Shown piece after piece: positions 1 through 8,875 of a stretch of DNA of 64,000 bases. Origin of the DNA: Superficieibacter electus (lineage in GTDB: Bacteria; Pseudomonadota; Gammaproteobacteria; Enterobacterales; Enterobacteriaceae); the NCBI RefSeq assembly GCF_002915575.1, contig NZ_PQGD01000008.1, forward strand, positions 168,277 through 232,276, written 5' to 3'. The notes under the pieces were generated by a model. It was not told the origin of the DNA. It ran no database searches and was given only the letters and a program-made list of their open reading frames with translations. The stretch's first letter is position 1. Each line of letters opens with the position of its first letter. The translations under genes were made by a program, and so were the position numbers.

Positions 1-2679
1 AACCCATAGCGGTATGCCAATCCAGATCGGGATATTCATTACCTCTAATTCGCAGCCCCAGTGATTATTGCGGTCAGCCACTTGTTGAACCGACAGCAGT
101 CCCGGGTTCCAGTCTTCAGCATGTTCCTGCAAAACATCTTCACACAGACGTTTTACCAGCGGGGGCGATGTCGTAAATACCGGTTCTATTTGTAGTGGAT
201 CGCCAACGATCAGTACGCGCTTAGCGCGCCATATCGCACCGACGGCCTGCTGCGGTGAGGCCTGGCCTGCTTCATCAATCATCAGCCAGCCAATCTCTTC
301 TCCTTTCACGCCGCTCAGCATACGGCCCACGGAGGCAAAAGTGGTGGAGAGTACAGGAACGAACATGGATAGCGTTTGCCATTGACGTAAGGGGGCAGCT
401 TCTGCGTGCGGATTACTCATAAAATCGCTAAGCTGGCGCAGCTTTTTCCCAAATCGTCCAATGCCCATCGCTTCATAAAGCCACGCCTGATGCAGATCCA
501 TCGCCGCCATAAATAATCTGGAGCGCTGACGGTTGATCTGTGCATTTTGCCAGAATGCCGTGCGTTGCAGGTCCGGATCGTCGATCGGGCGTTCACGGTC
601 AGGCAGGGTAATCTCCGGAAATTGTTTTTCCAGCGCGGCGAGACGTTGCTTATTTAGCTGCTGCTGTTTTACTACGCCGTCAATCTCTTGCCCGATCGTT
701 TTTATTGTTAACGCGGCTTCAGTACACTGTTTACGCTGGCTGGCGACAGCCTGCGTTTTTTGCGTCATCTGCGCGGTAAGCGTGAGCAGGTGTTGTTGAA
801 CTTCCCGCAATGCCTGCTGATGGGCATGCACCTTCTGCCGGTCAAATAAACGGCTAAAGAAGCCCGGTGCTTCGCTTTCCACCATTTTCTGCTGCTGCGT
901 AACATGCTGAACCTGTTTTTCGCCGATTTCTTTTTCCAGCTCCGCCTGCTTTAACTTTTCCGTAAGTTCATCATGCAGTGCCTGCGCTTTTTTGAGTTTT
1001 TCCTGAAGGTTCGCAACATTATCGGGTTTTTTAGCCAGTAAATCGGCATACGTGACTAGCTGATTTTGCAGGTCTTGCGTCTGCTTCAGGCACTCAACAA
1101 AGCACTGTTTCGCGGCGGAAAACGTAATGGGATCATGGCAGGCTCGCCAGCGCCATAGGCTGAGAAAATTTTCATCGTCAGAGCGGGATGTTTCCGCCGG
1201 GGTTTTACGTAAGAAATGCTCATCCATGCATAAGCGTTGGGCAAATTTTTTGCGATTGTCTTTTTTACCCAGCGCCGCTGAAATCAGGCCCCAGCACTGT
1301 TTATCCTCATTTAGTGGACTAAACAGATGATAGTTACGCTCTTTCCCTTCGCCATTTTTCCCGCGTTTGATTTCACTTTTGGGGCGCGCTTTAGCGGCTA
1401 TCTGGTTGGCCACTGGGGCCAGATAATCCAGCAGGCGAAATTCTTTCGCCAGCGATTTTAATTGCGGAAGCTCTTTAGAAATATTTTCTACTGCGGCGTT
1501 ATTGGAGGAGGCCACAATCATTTCAAAGCCGGTAAGTGAGGGAACGATGAAACCGTCGCTGTCCAGCGTATCGTCCACCTTATTAAAAGCGGAAAGCACT
1601 GTCGCGCGTTCAACAATATTATGGGCAATCAGGTCGCGTAATAGCGTGGTTTTTCCGGTTCCCGGTGGGCCATTAACCGACAATATTCCGCCTTCAGAAA
1701 GTTCATCAATGGCGGTATTAATCGCGAATTGCTGCATTAATGACATAGGATGTTCGGGCTCAGAAGGCCAGCGACCCAGCGGCATGTTGACGGGGTGTAA
1801 TTTTTCAATAAGCGCGGGCATGCCGGCCTGAGAATATAAATCCGGTTTTCTTGTTGCGCCCTGCGAGAGGTAAGCGTTAAGCGTATTAGAAGGATGGTTC
1901 TGCAACGCGATGATTGCATTTTCAATATCTTCAAAAAAGAAGCTGTTCAGAATAGGAAGTGCCAGACTTTTTTCACTTTCGCTCAGCTCTTCTTCAGCGT
2001 CATTGTCGTCTGCCTGAGCGGCCTGTAAATCATTGCCGTTGCTCTCAAACCAGTCAATTTGCAGGGCATATTGCCAGTCCGGCGTAAAGTCAGCCCACGA
2101 AACCAGATGCGTCGTTAACAGGGTCAAAATATCGCTGGCGTGTAACACGCCGGGACCGTTTTCTCGCACTGGTTTCAGGGTAGCGCCGAAGTTCTCAAGC
2201 TCGTCGGCAAGATACTGGCAATCTGCCTCAAAAACAGCTGAGTGTAGTTTTTCAAAGCGCTGTTTTTGCAGGTGGCCCAGCGCCCAGGGCAGGGAGCTTA
2301 CGGACAGCTTCTGTATCGCAGGCGCGCCTTCAGCATTGAGCTGCACTTTTGCAAAGCAGGTCGCCCCCTCATGGTTCAGACGCTGTTCACACTCTTCAGC
2401 TTCATTTGTGTCTGATTGACCAAATATCTGTGAGCTTATTGCGTCAGCAATATTGTTTTCAAAAATCCCGATATGAACCGTAAAGGACACTTTCGGAGGG
2501 ATCTCATATTGCTGGCGTAATTCTTCTGAATGCCATGGTAGTAATTTATCACCGTGCTTTATAAGTTTATCCAGTGATATCAGCAGGCTCTTTTCTTTTT
2601 TATCAAGCTTATAGGGCTGGAAAAACTCTATTCGTTGCCAGGCGCGCAGGATTTCAGTAGGTAAAGGAATTGTTGACAT
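1..2679 (-). CDS. Superfamily 1 (UPF1-like) helicase/ATPase, C-terminus beyond the window
   Basis: The minus-strand frame opens with ATG at 2679 and stays open for 893 codons to the window edge, so only the C-terminus is missing. A Walker A motif GPPGTGKTTLL lies near residue 337. A long Gln/Lys-rich coiled-coil-like stretch (about 540-680) separates it from a Walker B-type IDEAGQA near residue 800. Near the edge the sequence reads VQQVADRNNHWG and then WIGIPLWV, as in the AAA_11/AAA_12 SF1B helicases related to UPF1. The insertion of a coiled coil between the two ATPase halves is typical of large bacterial proteins of this class, several of which sit in defence islands. The substrate (DNA or RNA) cannot be read from the sequence. 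The gene is divergent from the ParB-like gene at 2842. Family assignment is secure; role is unknown. Confidence 0.8.
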   Translation of the reverse strand, partial: MSTIPLPTEILRAWQRIEFFQPYKLDKKEKSLLISLDKLIKHGDKLLPWHSEELRQQYEIPPKVSFTVHIGIFENNIADAISSQIFGQSDTNEAEECEQRLNHEGATCFAKVQLNAEGAPAIQKLSVSSLPWALGHLQKQRFEKLHSAVFEADCQYLADELENFGATLKPVRENGPGVLHASDILTLLTTHLVSWADFTPDWQYALQIDWFESNGNDLQAAQADDNDAEEELSESEKSLALPILNSFFFEDIENAIIALQNHPSNTLNAYLSQGATRKPDLYSQAGMPALIEKLHPVNMPLGRWPSEPEHPMSLMQQFAINTAIDELSEGGILSVNGPPGTGKTTLLRDLIAHNIVERATVLSAFNKVDDTLDSDGFIVPSLTGFEMIVASSNNAAVENISKELPQLKSLAKEFRLLDYLAPVANQIAAKARPKSEIKRGKNGEGKERNYHLFSPLNEDKQCWGLISAALGKKDNRKKFAQRLCMDEHFLRKTPAETSRSDDENFLSLWRWRACHDPITFSAAKQCFVECLKQTQDLQNQLVTYADLLAKKPDNVANLQEKLKKAQALHDELTEKLKQAELEKEIGEKQVQHVTQQQKMVESEAPGFFSRLFDRQKVHAHQQALREVQQHLLTLTAQMTQKTQAVASQRKQCTEAALTIKTIGQEIDGVVKQQQLNKQRLAALEKQFPEITLPDRERPIDDPDLQRTAFWQNAQINRQRSRLFMAAMDLHQAWLYEAMGIGRFGKKLRQLSDFMSNPHAEAAPLRQWQTLSMFVPVLSTTFASVGRMLSGVKGEEIGWLMIDEAGQASPQQAVGAIWRAKRVLIVGDPLQIEPVFTTSPPLVKRLCEDVLQEHAEDWNPGLLSVQQVADRNNHWGCELEVMNIPIWIGIPLWV

Positions 2680-2841
2680 CTTAGCTCTTTGATTATTATT
2701 CGTAATATCACTAAAATGATGAGAATACTCCAGCATATTTAATTTGTGTAGTCATAATTGTTGGTAGCTTTATTATTACCTTACGGGATGGTTCTATTTC
2801 CACGATGATTATTTGATAAATTTCTCTTACCGGAATTCCCT

Positions 2842-3876
2842 ATGCCTGACTACTGGTGGAAAGACTACCTCGATCGTAACGACCGCTGGCAGGGCCTTGA
2901 GCTGATCATCCGTGACAGCGAAAATGCGCATACCCTGCAAATGCTGAGTGGCCATCATCAGCGAATGGCGCTCCAGGTGCGCGGCGAGACGCTGTTCTGG
3001 GCGACGGTGCTGAAAGACTATTCCGGCGTCTGGCTGGTGTTTAACGCCGATCACCCGGACCAGCAAGACCTGCTGCCGCCCGTCACTTCTCAGGATATCG
3101 AAGCCATTCTCCGTAAAGGTGGCGTGAGCTGGACCAGCGAATGGTGCCGCTATTTTGCCCGTCAGTTAATGGAATCGTCTTCGCCGTTGCTCCCCGCAGG
3201 TCGCTGGTTGATGCGCCCGATGGCGCAGGTCAAAGATCGTGCGCCGTACTCGCTAAAAAAGCCCTTTACCCCGGAGAACTGGCATTTTCACTCGCCTGCC
3301 AGCGCGGACAAGATGGGCTGCGACTGGATGCTTTACGCTGAGGACATGGCCGATCTCACCCGTCCGGAAAAAGTGAAAATGGTGGACTGGTGGTGGGGCG
3401 GCAATTTACTGCTGGGCCGTTACGCGGTGGATACCAATGCCGGGCGGCTGAAGTGGTGGCGCAAAAAATGCCGCGAGGGGCAACTTCCGCCCGTCCTCGT
3501 CTGGTATATCGCCGGGCTGGCGTCCTTTGTGATCCTCGACGGGCACTATCGGTTTCAGGGAGCAAGGGAAGAGGGTATCCCGCCCGACTTCCTGGTGATC
3601 AGCGAGCTTAACGAACAGGTTTTTACCCCGGACCCTGAGAAGCAGGCGCGAATACTGCGTTCGCTGGAGCATCAGCAGCGCAAGAAACCCGGATTCAATA
3701 TTGATTCCATGAATCAGACGCTGATTAATCTCTACGACAATCGCTATTTGCACGCCGCCACCAGCAGCCGCGCGGTGCTGGGCGATGGCGAAGGCTGGAG
3801 GCAGGACGTAAGCGAATATCTGCGGCGGCACCAGCTTGAGGACTATCTGGAGAAGATCCTTAAACGGGAGGAGTGA
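2842..3876 (+). CDS. Unrecognised 344-aa protein with a ParB/sulfiredoxin-like motif
   Basis: I do not recognise this protein as a named family. It is Trp-rich (WWKDY near the start, WWWGGN around residue 190, WWRKKC). Around residues 230-237 it has V-I-L-D-G-H-Y-R followed by a helix-like segment. That resembles the 'DGHHR' motif of the ParB N-terminal/sulfiredoxin-like fold, which in that superfamily binds nucleotide and can support nuclease, CTPase or kinase activity. No signal peptide or membrane segment is evident. The gene is divergently arranged with the UPF1-like helicase across 162 bp, and the next gene (3932-4717) converges on it. A functional link to the helicase is inference from position only. 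The start is the first ATG after a weak purine-rich stretch. Confidence 0.65.
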   Translation: MPDYWWKDYLDRNDRWQGLELIIRDSENAHTLQMLSGHHQRMALQVRGETLFWATVLKDYSGVWLVFNADHPDQQDLLPPVTSQDIEAILRKGGVSWTSEWCRYFARQLMESSSPLLPAGRWLMRPMAQVKDRAPYSLKKPFTPENWHFHSPASADKMGCDWMLYAEDMADLTRPEKVKMVDWWWGGNLLLGRYAVDTNAGRLKWWRKKCREGQLPPVLVWYIAGLASFVILDGHYRFQGAREEGIPPDFLVISELNEQVFTPDPEKQARILRSLEHQQRKKPGFNIDSMNQTLINLYDNRYLHAATSSRAVLGDGEGWRQDVSEYLRRHQLEDYLEKILKREE

Positions 3877-3931
3877 ATGCCCTGTCAGCCAGGCTTTCCT
3901 GAGCTGGCAGAGCACCGGGAACAACGGCGTA

Positions 3932-4717
3932 TTACGCCCGCTTATGCTGATGGATCGCCAGTCCCGATTCACCCGCCGCCAGCCCTTCCCGCAGCGTCAG
4001 ATCCGGGATCAGATAATCCCCGCCGTTCTGCTTGCGGTACGGCAGCGGCGCGGTATGCCATAAGTTATCCAGCCGCTGCGTTAACTGCCGGGTCAGCTCC
4101 CCAAAGCGCGCCTGATCCATTTTTCCGCAGCGGTACACCACCAGCGGTGGCAATACCTCAAATCCCGGATAGTGCAGCATGCCGTGCTGAATGGGGAAGA
4201 GGATATCGTCAATCGCGCCGTTGATGCCGCGCGGGCTGTAGTGCGATTCCCAGCCGCCGGTGGTGACGATCAGCATCGCGCGTTTACCGGCCATCGTGCC
4301 TTCGCCGTAGCGATCGCCCCAGTGACGATCGTTATGCTCGCCGACGCCGTAGGCAAAGCCGTAAGCGTAGACCCGATCGAACCAGCCTTTGAGGATCGCG
4401 GGCATCGAAAACCACCAGAGCGGGAACTGGAAGATGACCGTGTCAGCCCAGCGTAATTTCTCCTGCTCGCGGGCGATGTCTTCGCGCTGCATGCCGTTTT
4501 CAAAGGCGTATTTTGAATCCAGCGACGGATCAAAACGATCGCCCTGAACCGGCGCGAGGCTGTCTGCCGGATCGAGCTGCGATTTCCACTGCATCGCATA
4601 GAGATCGGACACCTGTACCTGATGCCCGGCCTGCTGTAGATGCGCGACCGCCACGTCTTTCAGCGATCCATTCAGCGAGCGCGGTTCCGGATGGGCATAC
4701 ACAATAAGAACATTCAT
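3932..4717 (-). CDS. NAD(P)H dehydrogenase (quinone), flavodoxin-like fold
   Basis: This 261-aa protein begins MNVLIVYAHPEPRSLN, the FMN/FAD-binding start of the Flavodoxin_2 family (NQO1, KefF, MdaB relatives). It then has the family signature FQFPLWWFSMPAILKGWFDRV around residues 95-116. It should be a cytoplasmic flavoprotein that reduces quinones or similar electrophiles with two electrons from NAD(P)H. It is divergent from the LysR-type gene at 4805, with 87 bp between starts, which is the usual layout of a LysR regulator controlling its neighbour. The physiological substrate is not visible. Length and motifs are intact. Confidence 0.85.
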   Translation of the reverse strand: MNVLIVYAHPEPRSLNGSLKDVAVAHLQQAGHQVQVSDLYAMQWKSQLDPADSLAPVQGDRFDPSLDSKYAFENGMQREDIAREQEKLRWADTVIFQFPLWWFSMPAILKGWFDRVYAYGFAYGVGEHNDRHWGDRYGEGTMAGKRAMLIVTTGGWESHYSPRGINGAIDDILFPIQHGMLHYPGFEVLPPLVVYRCGKMDQARFGELTRQLTQRLDNLWHTAPLPYRKQNGGDYLIPDLTLREGLAAGESGLAIHQHKRA

Positions 4718-4804
4718 AAGGGTTACCTGTCATAAGAAAGTCGCTGCATAGTAGGTCGCTGGTCGCTATAGTAGAAATTAATTACTGATATTACAGGTAT
4801 AGTA

Positions 4805-5701
4805 ATGATTAATTTTCGCAACCTGGATCTGAATTTGCTGCTGACGCTGGACGTGTTGCTGACCGAGCACAACGTGACCCGTGCAGCGCGGCGGCTGAAT
4901 TTGTCACAGCCTTCAGTCAGCGTACAACTGGCGCGGCTGCGGGATACTTTTGCCGATCCGCTGTTGTTGCCCGGCCCGCGTGGCATGCAGCCCACCGCCA
5001 GAGCCGAAGCGTTGCGTGAGCCGCTGCGGCAGGCGCTGGAGGCGCTGGAAAGTGCCATTGCGCCCGCTCAGGCGTTCGACCCGGCACAGGCAGTCAATAC
5101 CTGGCGTATTGTCGCCACCGATTACATGGCCTCGGCCATCATTTTGCCTGCCCTAAATGAACTGCGTACCGTTGCGCCCGGCACCCGGCTGGCGGTGCTG
5201 GAACTGCGACCGGATCAGATCGTCCGTCAGGCGGAGCAGCAGGAGGTCGATCTGGTTTTTCATACTCGCGAAGGTGCGCCGCTGTCGCTGCACCAGCGGC
5301 ATCTTTTTACCGAACGTTATGTGCTGGCCGGACGGGCCGATCATCCGGGCCTGAAACGGCCGCCGACCCTGGCACAGTTCTGCCAGATGGAGCACGTCAT
5401 CGTCTCCCCGGACGGCGGCGGGTTTCATGCGGCGACCGATGTGGCGCTGGCAAACAAAGGATTGTCGCGCCGGGTGGTGCTGTCGGTACCGCATTTTTTA
5501 GTCATGCTGGAGACACTGGCGCGCTCCGATATGGTGGCAATGCTGCCTGAACGTCTGGTAAAACAGGCGCGCATGCTGAAAATTGTTGAGCCGCCGCTGG
5601 AAATTGCCGGGTTTGAGATGATGATGTTGTGGCATGAGCGTGTGCATCGCGATCCAGGGCATATCTGGCTGCGACAGCACATTGTCGATTCCCTCCATTA
5701 A
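4805..5701 (+). CDS. LysR-type transcriptional regulator
   Basis: A 298-aa LysR-family protein. The N-terminal winged helix-turn-helix (about residues 4-62) reads LDVLLTEHNVTRAARRLNLSQPSVS..., and the rest is a periplasmic-binding-like effector domain. In this family an inducer bound by the C-terminal domain changes DNA bending at a divergent promoter. The quinone reductase gene at 3932-4717 lies head to head, so it is the likely target, with the LysR gene itself. A GTAATTAATTTC-like AT-rich stretch lies in the 87-bp gap. The terA-like gene follows on the same strand 52 bp downstream, so it could share the transcript, but that is not shown. Confidence 0.85.
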   Translation: MINFRNLDLNLLLTLDVLLTEHNVTRAARRLNLSQPSVSVQLARLRDTFADPLLLPGPRGMQPTARAEALREPLRQALEALESAIAPAQAFDPAQAVNTWRIVATDYMASAIILPALNELRTVAPGTRLAVLELRPDQIVRQAEQQEVDLVFHTREGAPLSLHQRHLFTERYVLAGRADHPGLKRPPTLAQFCQMEHVIVSPDGGGFHAATDVALANKGLSRRVVLSVPHFLVMLETLARSDMVAMLPERLVKQARMLKIVEPPLEIAGFEMMMLWHERVHRDPGHIWLRQHIVDSLH

Positions 5702-5753
5702 GCGGCTGTGGTAAACCGGGGGATGAATTCACCGCAACGGAAAGGATGACTTA

Positions 5754-6974
5754 ATGAATCAGGCATTACAACCTGGCCAGAACACGGCATTATCTCAGGC
5801 GCGCGGGCAGGTGCGCGTGAGCCATACCGCGAGCGCGGATCTCGACGTCAACCTGACGGCCTTCCTGGTCACCGCCTCCGGCAAAGTGATCAACGATAAT
5901 GACATGGTCTTTTTCAATGCACCGCAGCATGCGTCAGGGGCCGCGACCTTTGTGGCACCTGCTGCCAGCGGCACCACCTTAAGCCACTGCATCGATTTTG
6001 ACCTCTCACGTTTGCCCGCAGAGATCGTCAAAATTGCCGTGACCTTGACCCAGGACGGTAGCGCAGGCGGGTTTGCCAGCGTCAGGGATTTGCAGGCGCA
6101 AATTGTGGCGGGCAGCCAGACGCTTGAGCTGACGGCTGGCGCTTTCAGTGCGGAAACCGGCATCATCGTGCTGGAGTTATACGTGCGCAACGGCGAAAAC
6201 AAAGCCCGTGCGGTGTGGCAGGGGTTTAACTCCGGGCTTGAAGGGCTGTGTAATCTGTACGGCATTGAGGTGGAAGCGCCAGCACCGGCCACGCCGCCAG
6301 TCAGCCTGAAAAAAGTCACCCTCACCAAACCTGATGCCCACCATAAAGTGTCGCTGATCAAAGGATCGGCCGCGCCGAAAAGCATCCGCGTCAGCGCCAC
6401 CTGGATTGACAATGGCGATGGCGAAGATAATGACGATCTCGACCTGCGGATCGGCATCCTGCGCCCGGATGGTCAGATGTCACTGGTTTGTGCCCCGGAT
6501 AATCCTGGTGCGTTTGACGCTTATCCGTGGATACGCCACAGTGGCGATGTGGTCGCGGCCAGCGCCTCGGCACCGGCAACCGAAACGGTAGAAATTAACC
6601 CGGCGATCTCACGTCTGATGGGCGGGAAAGTGGCTATCGTGTGCAGTGTGTACTCTGCGGTCAGCAACGGTGCGGTGTCGGTGGCGTCTTTACAGCCGAC
6701 CATGCGTATGGAGTACGGCGAACAGGTGGTGGACTGCGCATATGATTTCAATAACGGTGAGGATGACGAAGGGATTTACACTTACGTAATTGGCCTGATC
6801 GAGATTGACGAAGACAGTATCGTCCTGCGTCCGGCGGGCGTCACCTCGGAAGAAGGCAGTGAAGACACGCCGTGGCTGACCCGCAAGGGCGACAATGTGG
6901 TGCTGACGATGGATGGTCCGTGGGTGTTCAAAGGGAAACCCGCCAGCAGTAAAAAGGGTAAACGCTACGTCTGA
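5754..6974 (+). CDS. TerA-like tellurium-resistance/stress family protein (TerD domains)
   Basis: A 406-aa protein with two TerD-type domains. The first occupies about residues 1-170 (the segment around LDVNLTAFLVTASGKVINDND matches the TerD fold core). The second, about 190-400, contains the diagnostic acidic Ca-binding segment DNGDGEDNDDLDLRIGIL near residue 220. The linker is Ala/Pro-rich, and the C-terminus ends in a basic KKGKRYV tail. This two-domain layout is that of TerA. TerA normally works with TerB, TerC, TerD, TerE and TerZ at the inner membrane in tellurite, phage and colicin resistance, but none of these partners is present in the window. It follows the LysR gene on the same strand with a purine-rich AAAGGA upstream of the ATG. 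Exact function is unknown. Confidence 0.75.
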   Translation: MNQALQPGQNTALSQARGQVRVSHTASADLDVNLTAFLVTASGKVINDNDMVFFNAPQHASGAATFVAPAASGTTLSHCIDFDLSRLPAEIVKIAVTLTQDGSAGGFASVRDLQAQIVAGSQTLELTAGAFSAETGIIVLELYVRNGENKARAVWQGFNSGLEGLCNLYGIEVEAPAPATPPVSLKKVTLTKPDAHHKVSLIKGSAAPKSIRVSATWIDNGDGEDNDDLDLRIGILRPDGQMSLVCAPDNPGAFDAYPWIRHSGDVVAASASAPATETVEINPAISRLMGGKVAIVCSVYSAVSNGAVSVASLQPTMRMEYGEQVVDCAYDFNNGEDDEGIYTYVIGLIEIDEDSIVLRPAGVTSEEGSEDTPWLTRKGDNVVLTMDGPWVFKGKPASSKKGKRYV

Positions 6975-6990
6975 AGCCGCCTTGCAAATC

Positions 6991-7036
6991 GTAACCCCTG
7001 CGGTTGCGCGGGACTGCCGCAGGGTTACAGGCTTTT
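6991..7036. terminator. Hairpin between convergent terA-like and ABC permease genes
   Basis: An imperfect inverted repeat pairs GTAACCCCTGCGG (6991-7003) with GCCGCAGGGTTAC (7017-7029), with one bulge, followed by a short T-rich stretch. It lies between two genes that converge here, so it probably stops the plus-strand transcript and perhaps both. Confidence 0.5.
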
Positions 7037-7097
7037 GAGCCGCGAGACGACTCGGAATGGTCACACGATCGGCGAAAGGAGCGGCCTTGCGCGCTCC

Positions 7098-7925
7098 TTA
7101 ATGCTGGCGGCGGGCGAGGCTGGCAGAGAGCCGGTCGAGCAGGATCGCCATCAGCACCACCACGATCCCGCTTTGCAGGCCGGGGCCAATATCCAGTTGC
7201 TGAATACTGCTGAGAATATCGTTCCCCAGCCCGCCTGCGCCGACCATTGAGGCGATGATCACCATCGACATTGCCATCATGATGGTCTGGTTTACGCCGG
7301 CCATGATCGCCGGCTGCGCAGCGGGGAGCTGGACTTTCCACAGAAGCTGTCGCGGCGTACAGCCAAACGCCAGCCCGGCTTCAAGGCGCGCGGCGTTGAC
7401 CTGGCGAATGCCGAGGTCGGTCAGTCTGACCACCGGCGGCATGGAAAACAGGACTGTCGCAAAAATGCCGGGCGGGCGTCCCAGCCCGAACAGGATCGTC
7501 GCCGGGATCAGATAAACAAACGCGGGCATGGTTTGCATAAAATCGAGCAGGGTACGTACCACGCTGCCCACCGCCGCGCGCCGTGCGCTCCAGATGCCGA
7601 GCGGGATGCCAAGCAGCAGGCTGAAAAAGGTGGATGAGAGGGTGAGGGCCAGCGTGACCGCCGCGTGATCGCTATAGCCGCTGTAGATGATGTACAGCAT
7701 CGCCAGCAGCGCAAAAATCGCAAAGCCTTTGCCAATGCGCCAGAGCCCCAGCGCCACCGTCAGCACCACCAGTCCCCACGGGTTAAGCCAGTTGATCACC
7801 GTCTCCAGTCCACCGGCAAAACCGTCAATCACCGCCGCAAGGCCGTCAAAAAAGCCGCCTGCATGGGTCAGCAGCGCCTGAATGCCGTGGTCGATCTCAC
7901 GGCTGAAATCTAAGGGATAAGCCAT
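7098..7925 (-). CDS. Choline/betaine ABC transporter permease (ChoW/ProW-type)
   Basis: A 275-aa inner-membrane protein of the binding-protein-dependent permease family. It has several hydrophobic helices and the EAA-type cytoplasmic loop (LEAGLAFGCTPRQLLWKVQLPAAQPAIMAG, about residues 183-212) that contacts the ATPase. It resembles ProW/OpuAB, the permeases for quaternary amines. It is the second gene after the ATPase gene at 7937-8773, 11 bp apart. The only matching binding protein is choX on the other side of the LysR regulator (11455-12405), so the transporter is assembled from two divergent transcripts. Choline or choline-O-sulfate is the inferred substrate, from the sulfatase context. 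Confidence 0.85.
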   Translation of the reverse strand: MAYPLDFSREIDHGIQALLTHAGGFFDGLAAVIDGFAGGLETVINWLNPWGLVVLTVALGLWRIGKGFAIFALLAMLYIIYSGYSDHAAVTLALTLSSTFFSLLLGIPLGIWSARRAAVGSVVRTLLDFMQTMPAFVYLIPATILFGLGRPPGIFATVLFSMPPVVRLTDLGIRQVNAARLEAGLAFGCTPRQLLWKVQLPAAQPAIMAGVNQTIMMAMSMVIIASMVGAGGLGNDILSSIQQLDIGPGLQSGIVVVLMAILLDRLSASLARRQH

Positions 7926-7936
7926 CGCGTCCTCTT

Positions 7937-8773
7937 TTAATGCGTGGGCCAGACATCGGCGTAGTTTTCCGCCAGTTGCCAGCGGGAAACGTCAACGCCT
8001 GCGAAGAAATGGCGCACGTAGGGCGTGGCGGGGGCGTTGATCAGCGCCTCCGGCGAGCCAACCTGCACAAGCTGGCCTTTCTCCATAATGGCGATGCGCG
8101 AGCCAAGGCGCAGCGCTTCTTCCATATCGTGAGTGACGAATACCACCGTGCGCTGATGCTCAGCCTGCAGGTTCAGTAGCAGGGACTGCATCTCGCGACG
8201 GATAATCGGGTCCAGCGCTGAAAACGCTTCGTCCATCAGCAGTACGGACGGATTGACGACCAGCGCCCGGGCGAGTCCCACGCGCTGCTGCATGCCGCCG
8301 GAAAGCTGGTGCGGATGCTGGTCGGCAACGGCGGCGAGACCGACTTTCTCCAGCATGAGGCGGGCGCGCTGGTGGCGCTCCGCTTTCTCCACGCCAGCGA
8401 CTTCCAGCCCGAAGGCAACGTTGTCCAGCACCGTGCGCTCGTCAAACAGAGCGAAAGACTGAAACACCATGCCGATATGCTGACGGCGCAGGGCGATCAG
8501 CCGGGCCGGGGTTAGTGATGTCAGCGACTGCTGTTCAAAAAACACGTCACCCTCTTCAGGCGGGATCAGATGGTTAAGGGTGCGCAGGAGCGTTGATTTG
8601 CCCGAGCCGGATAAACCGACAATCACGAAAATCTCGCCGGGATAAATTTCCAGATTAATGTTGTCCAGCGCCTGCACCCTGGCTTTTGCCTGCTGGCGTG
8701 AAAAAAAGGAGCCGGGTGCCGACGTTGAATAGTATTTATTCACATGGCGCAGTTCAATTATTGGTTTTGGCAT
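7937..8773 (-). CDS. Choline/betaine ABC transporter ATP-binding protein (ChoV/ProV-type)
   Basis: A 278-aa ABC ATPase. Walker A GLSGSGKST is at residues 53-61, the signature LSGGMQQR at 157-164, Walker B VLLMDEAF at 177-184, and a switch His follows in VTHD. It matches the quaternary-amine (ProV/OpuAA) group but lacks the tandem CBS domains that lengthen osmosensing ProV to about 400 residues. A nutritional rather than osmoregulatory transporter is therefore likely. It is followed by the permease gene 11 bp downstream and preceded on the same strand by the LysR gene at 8876-9808. Confidence 0.88.
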   Translation of the reverse strand: MPKPIIELRHVNKYYSTSAPGSFFSRQQAKARVQALDNINLEIYPGEIFVIVGLSGSGKSTLLRTLNHLIPPEEGDVFFEQQSLTSLTPARLIALRRQHIGMVFQSFALFDERTVLDNVAFGLEVAGVEKAERHQRARLMLEKVGLAAVADQHPHQLSGGMQQRVGLARALVVNPSVLLMDEAFSALDPIIRREMQSLLLNLQAEHQRTVVFVTHDMEEALRLGSRIAIMEKGQLVQVGSPEALINAPATPYVRHFFAGVDVSRWQLAENYADVWPTH

Positions 8774-8875
8774 ATTGCAATCACATATTTAACGGGAGCA
8801 AACCTACCCTACCTTAAAATAAGTATCCGGGGTAAAGCGTTTTACAGTTTTTTAATAGTCTTTTTATTGCTTAGG

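Noticed and set aside
3877-4224. A plus-strand open frame following the ParB-like gene
   Set aside because: It is antisense to the quinone reductase gene, which has clear flavodoxin-fold motifs.
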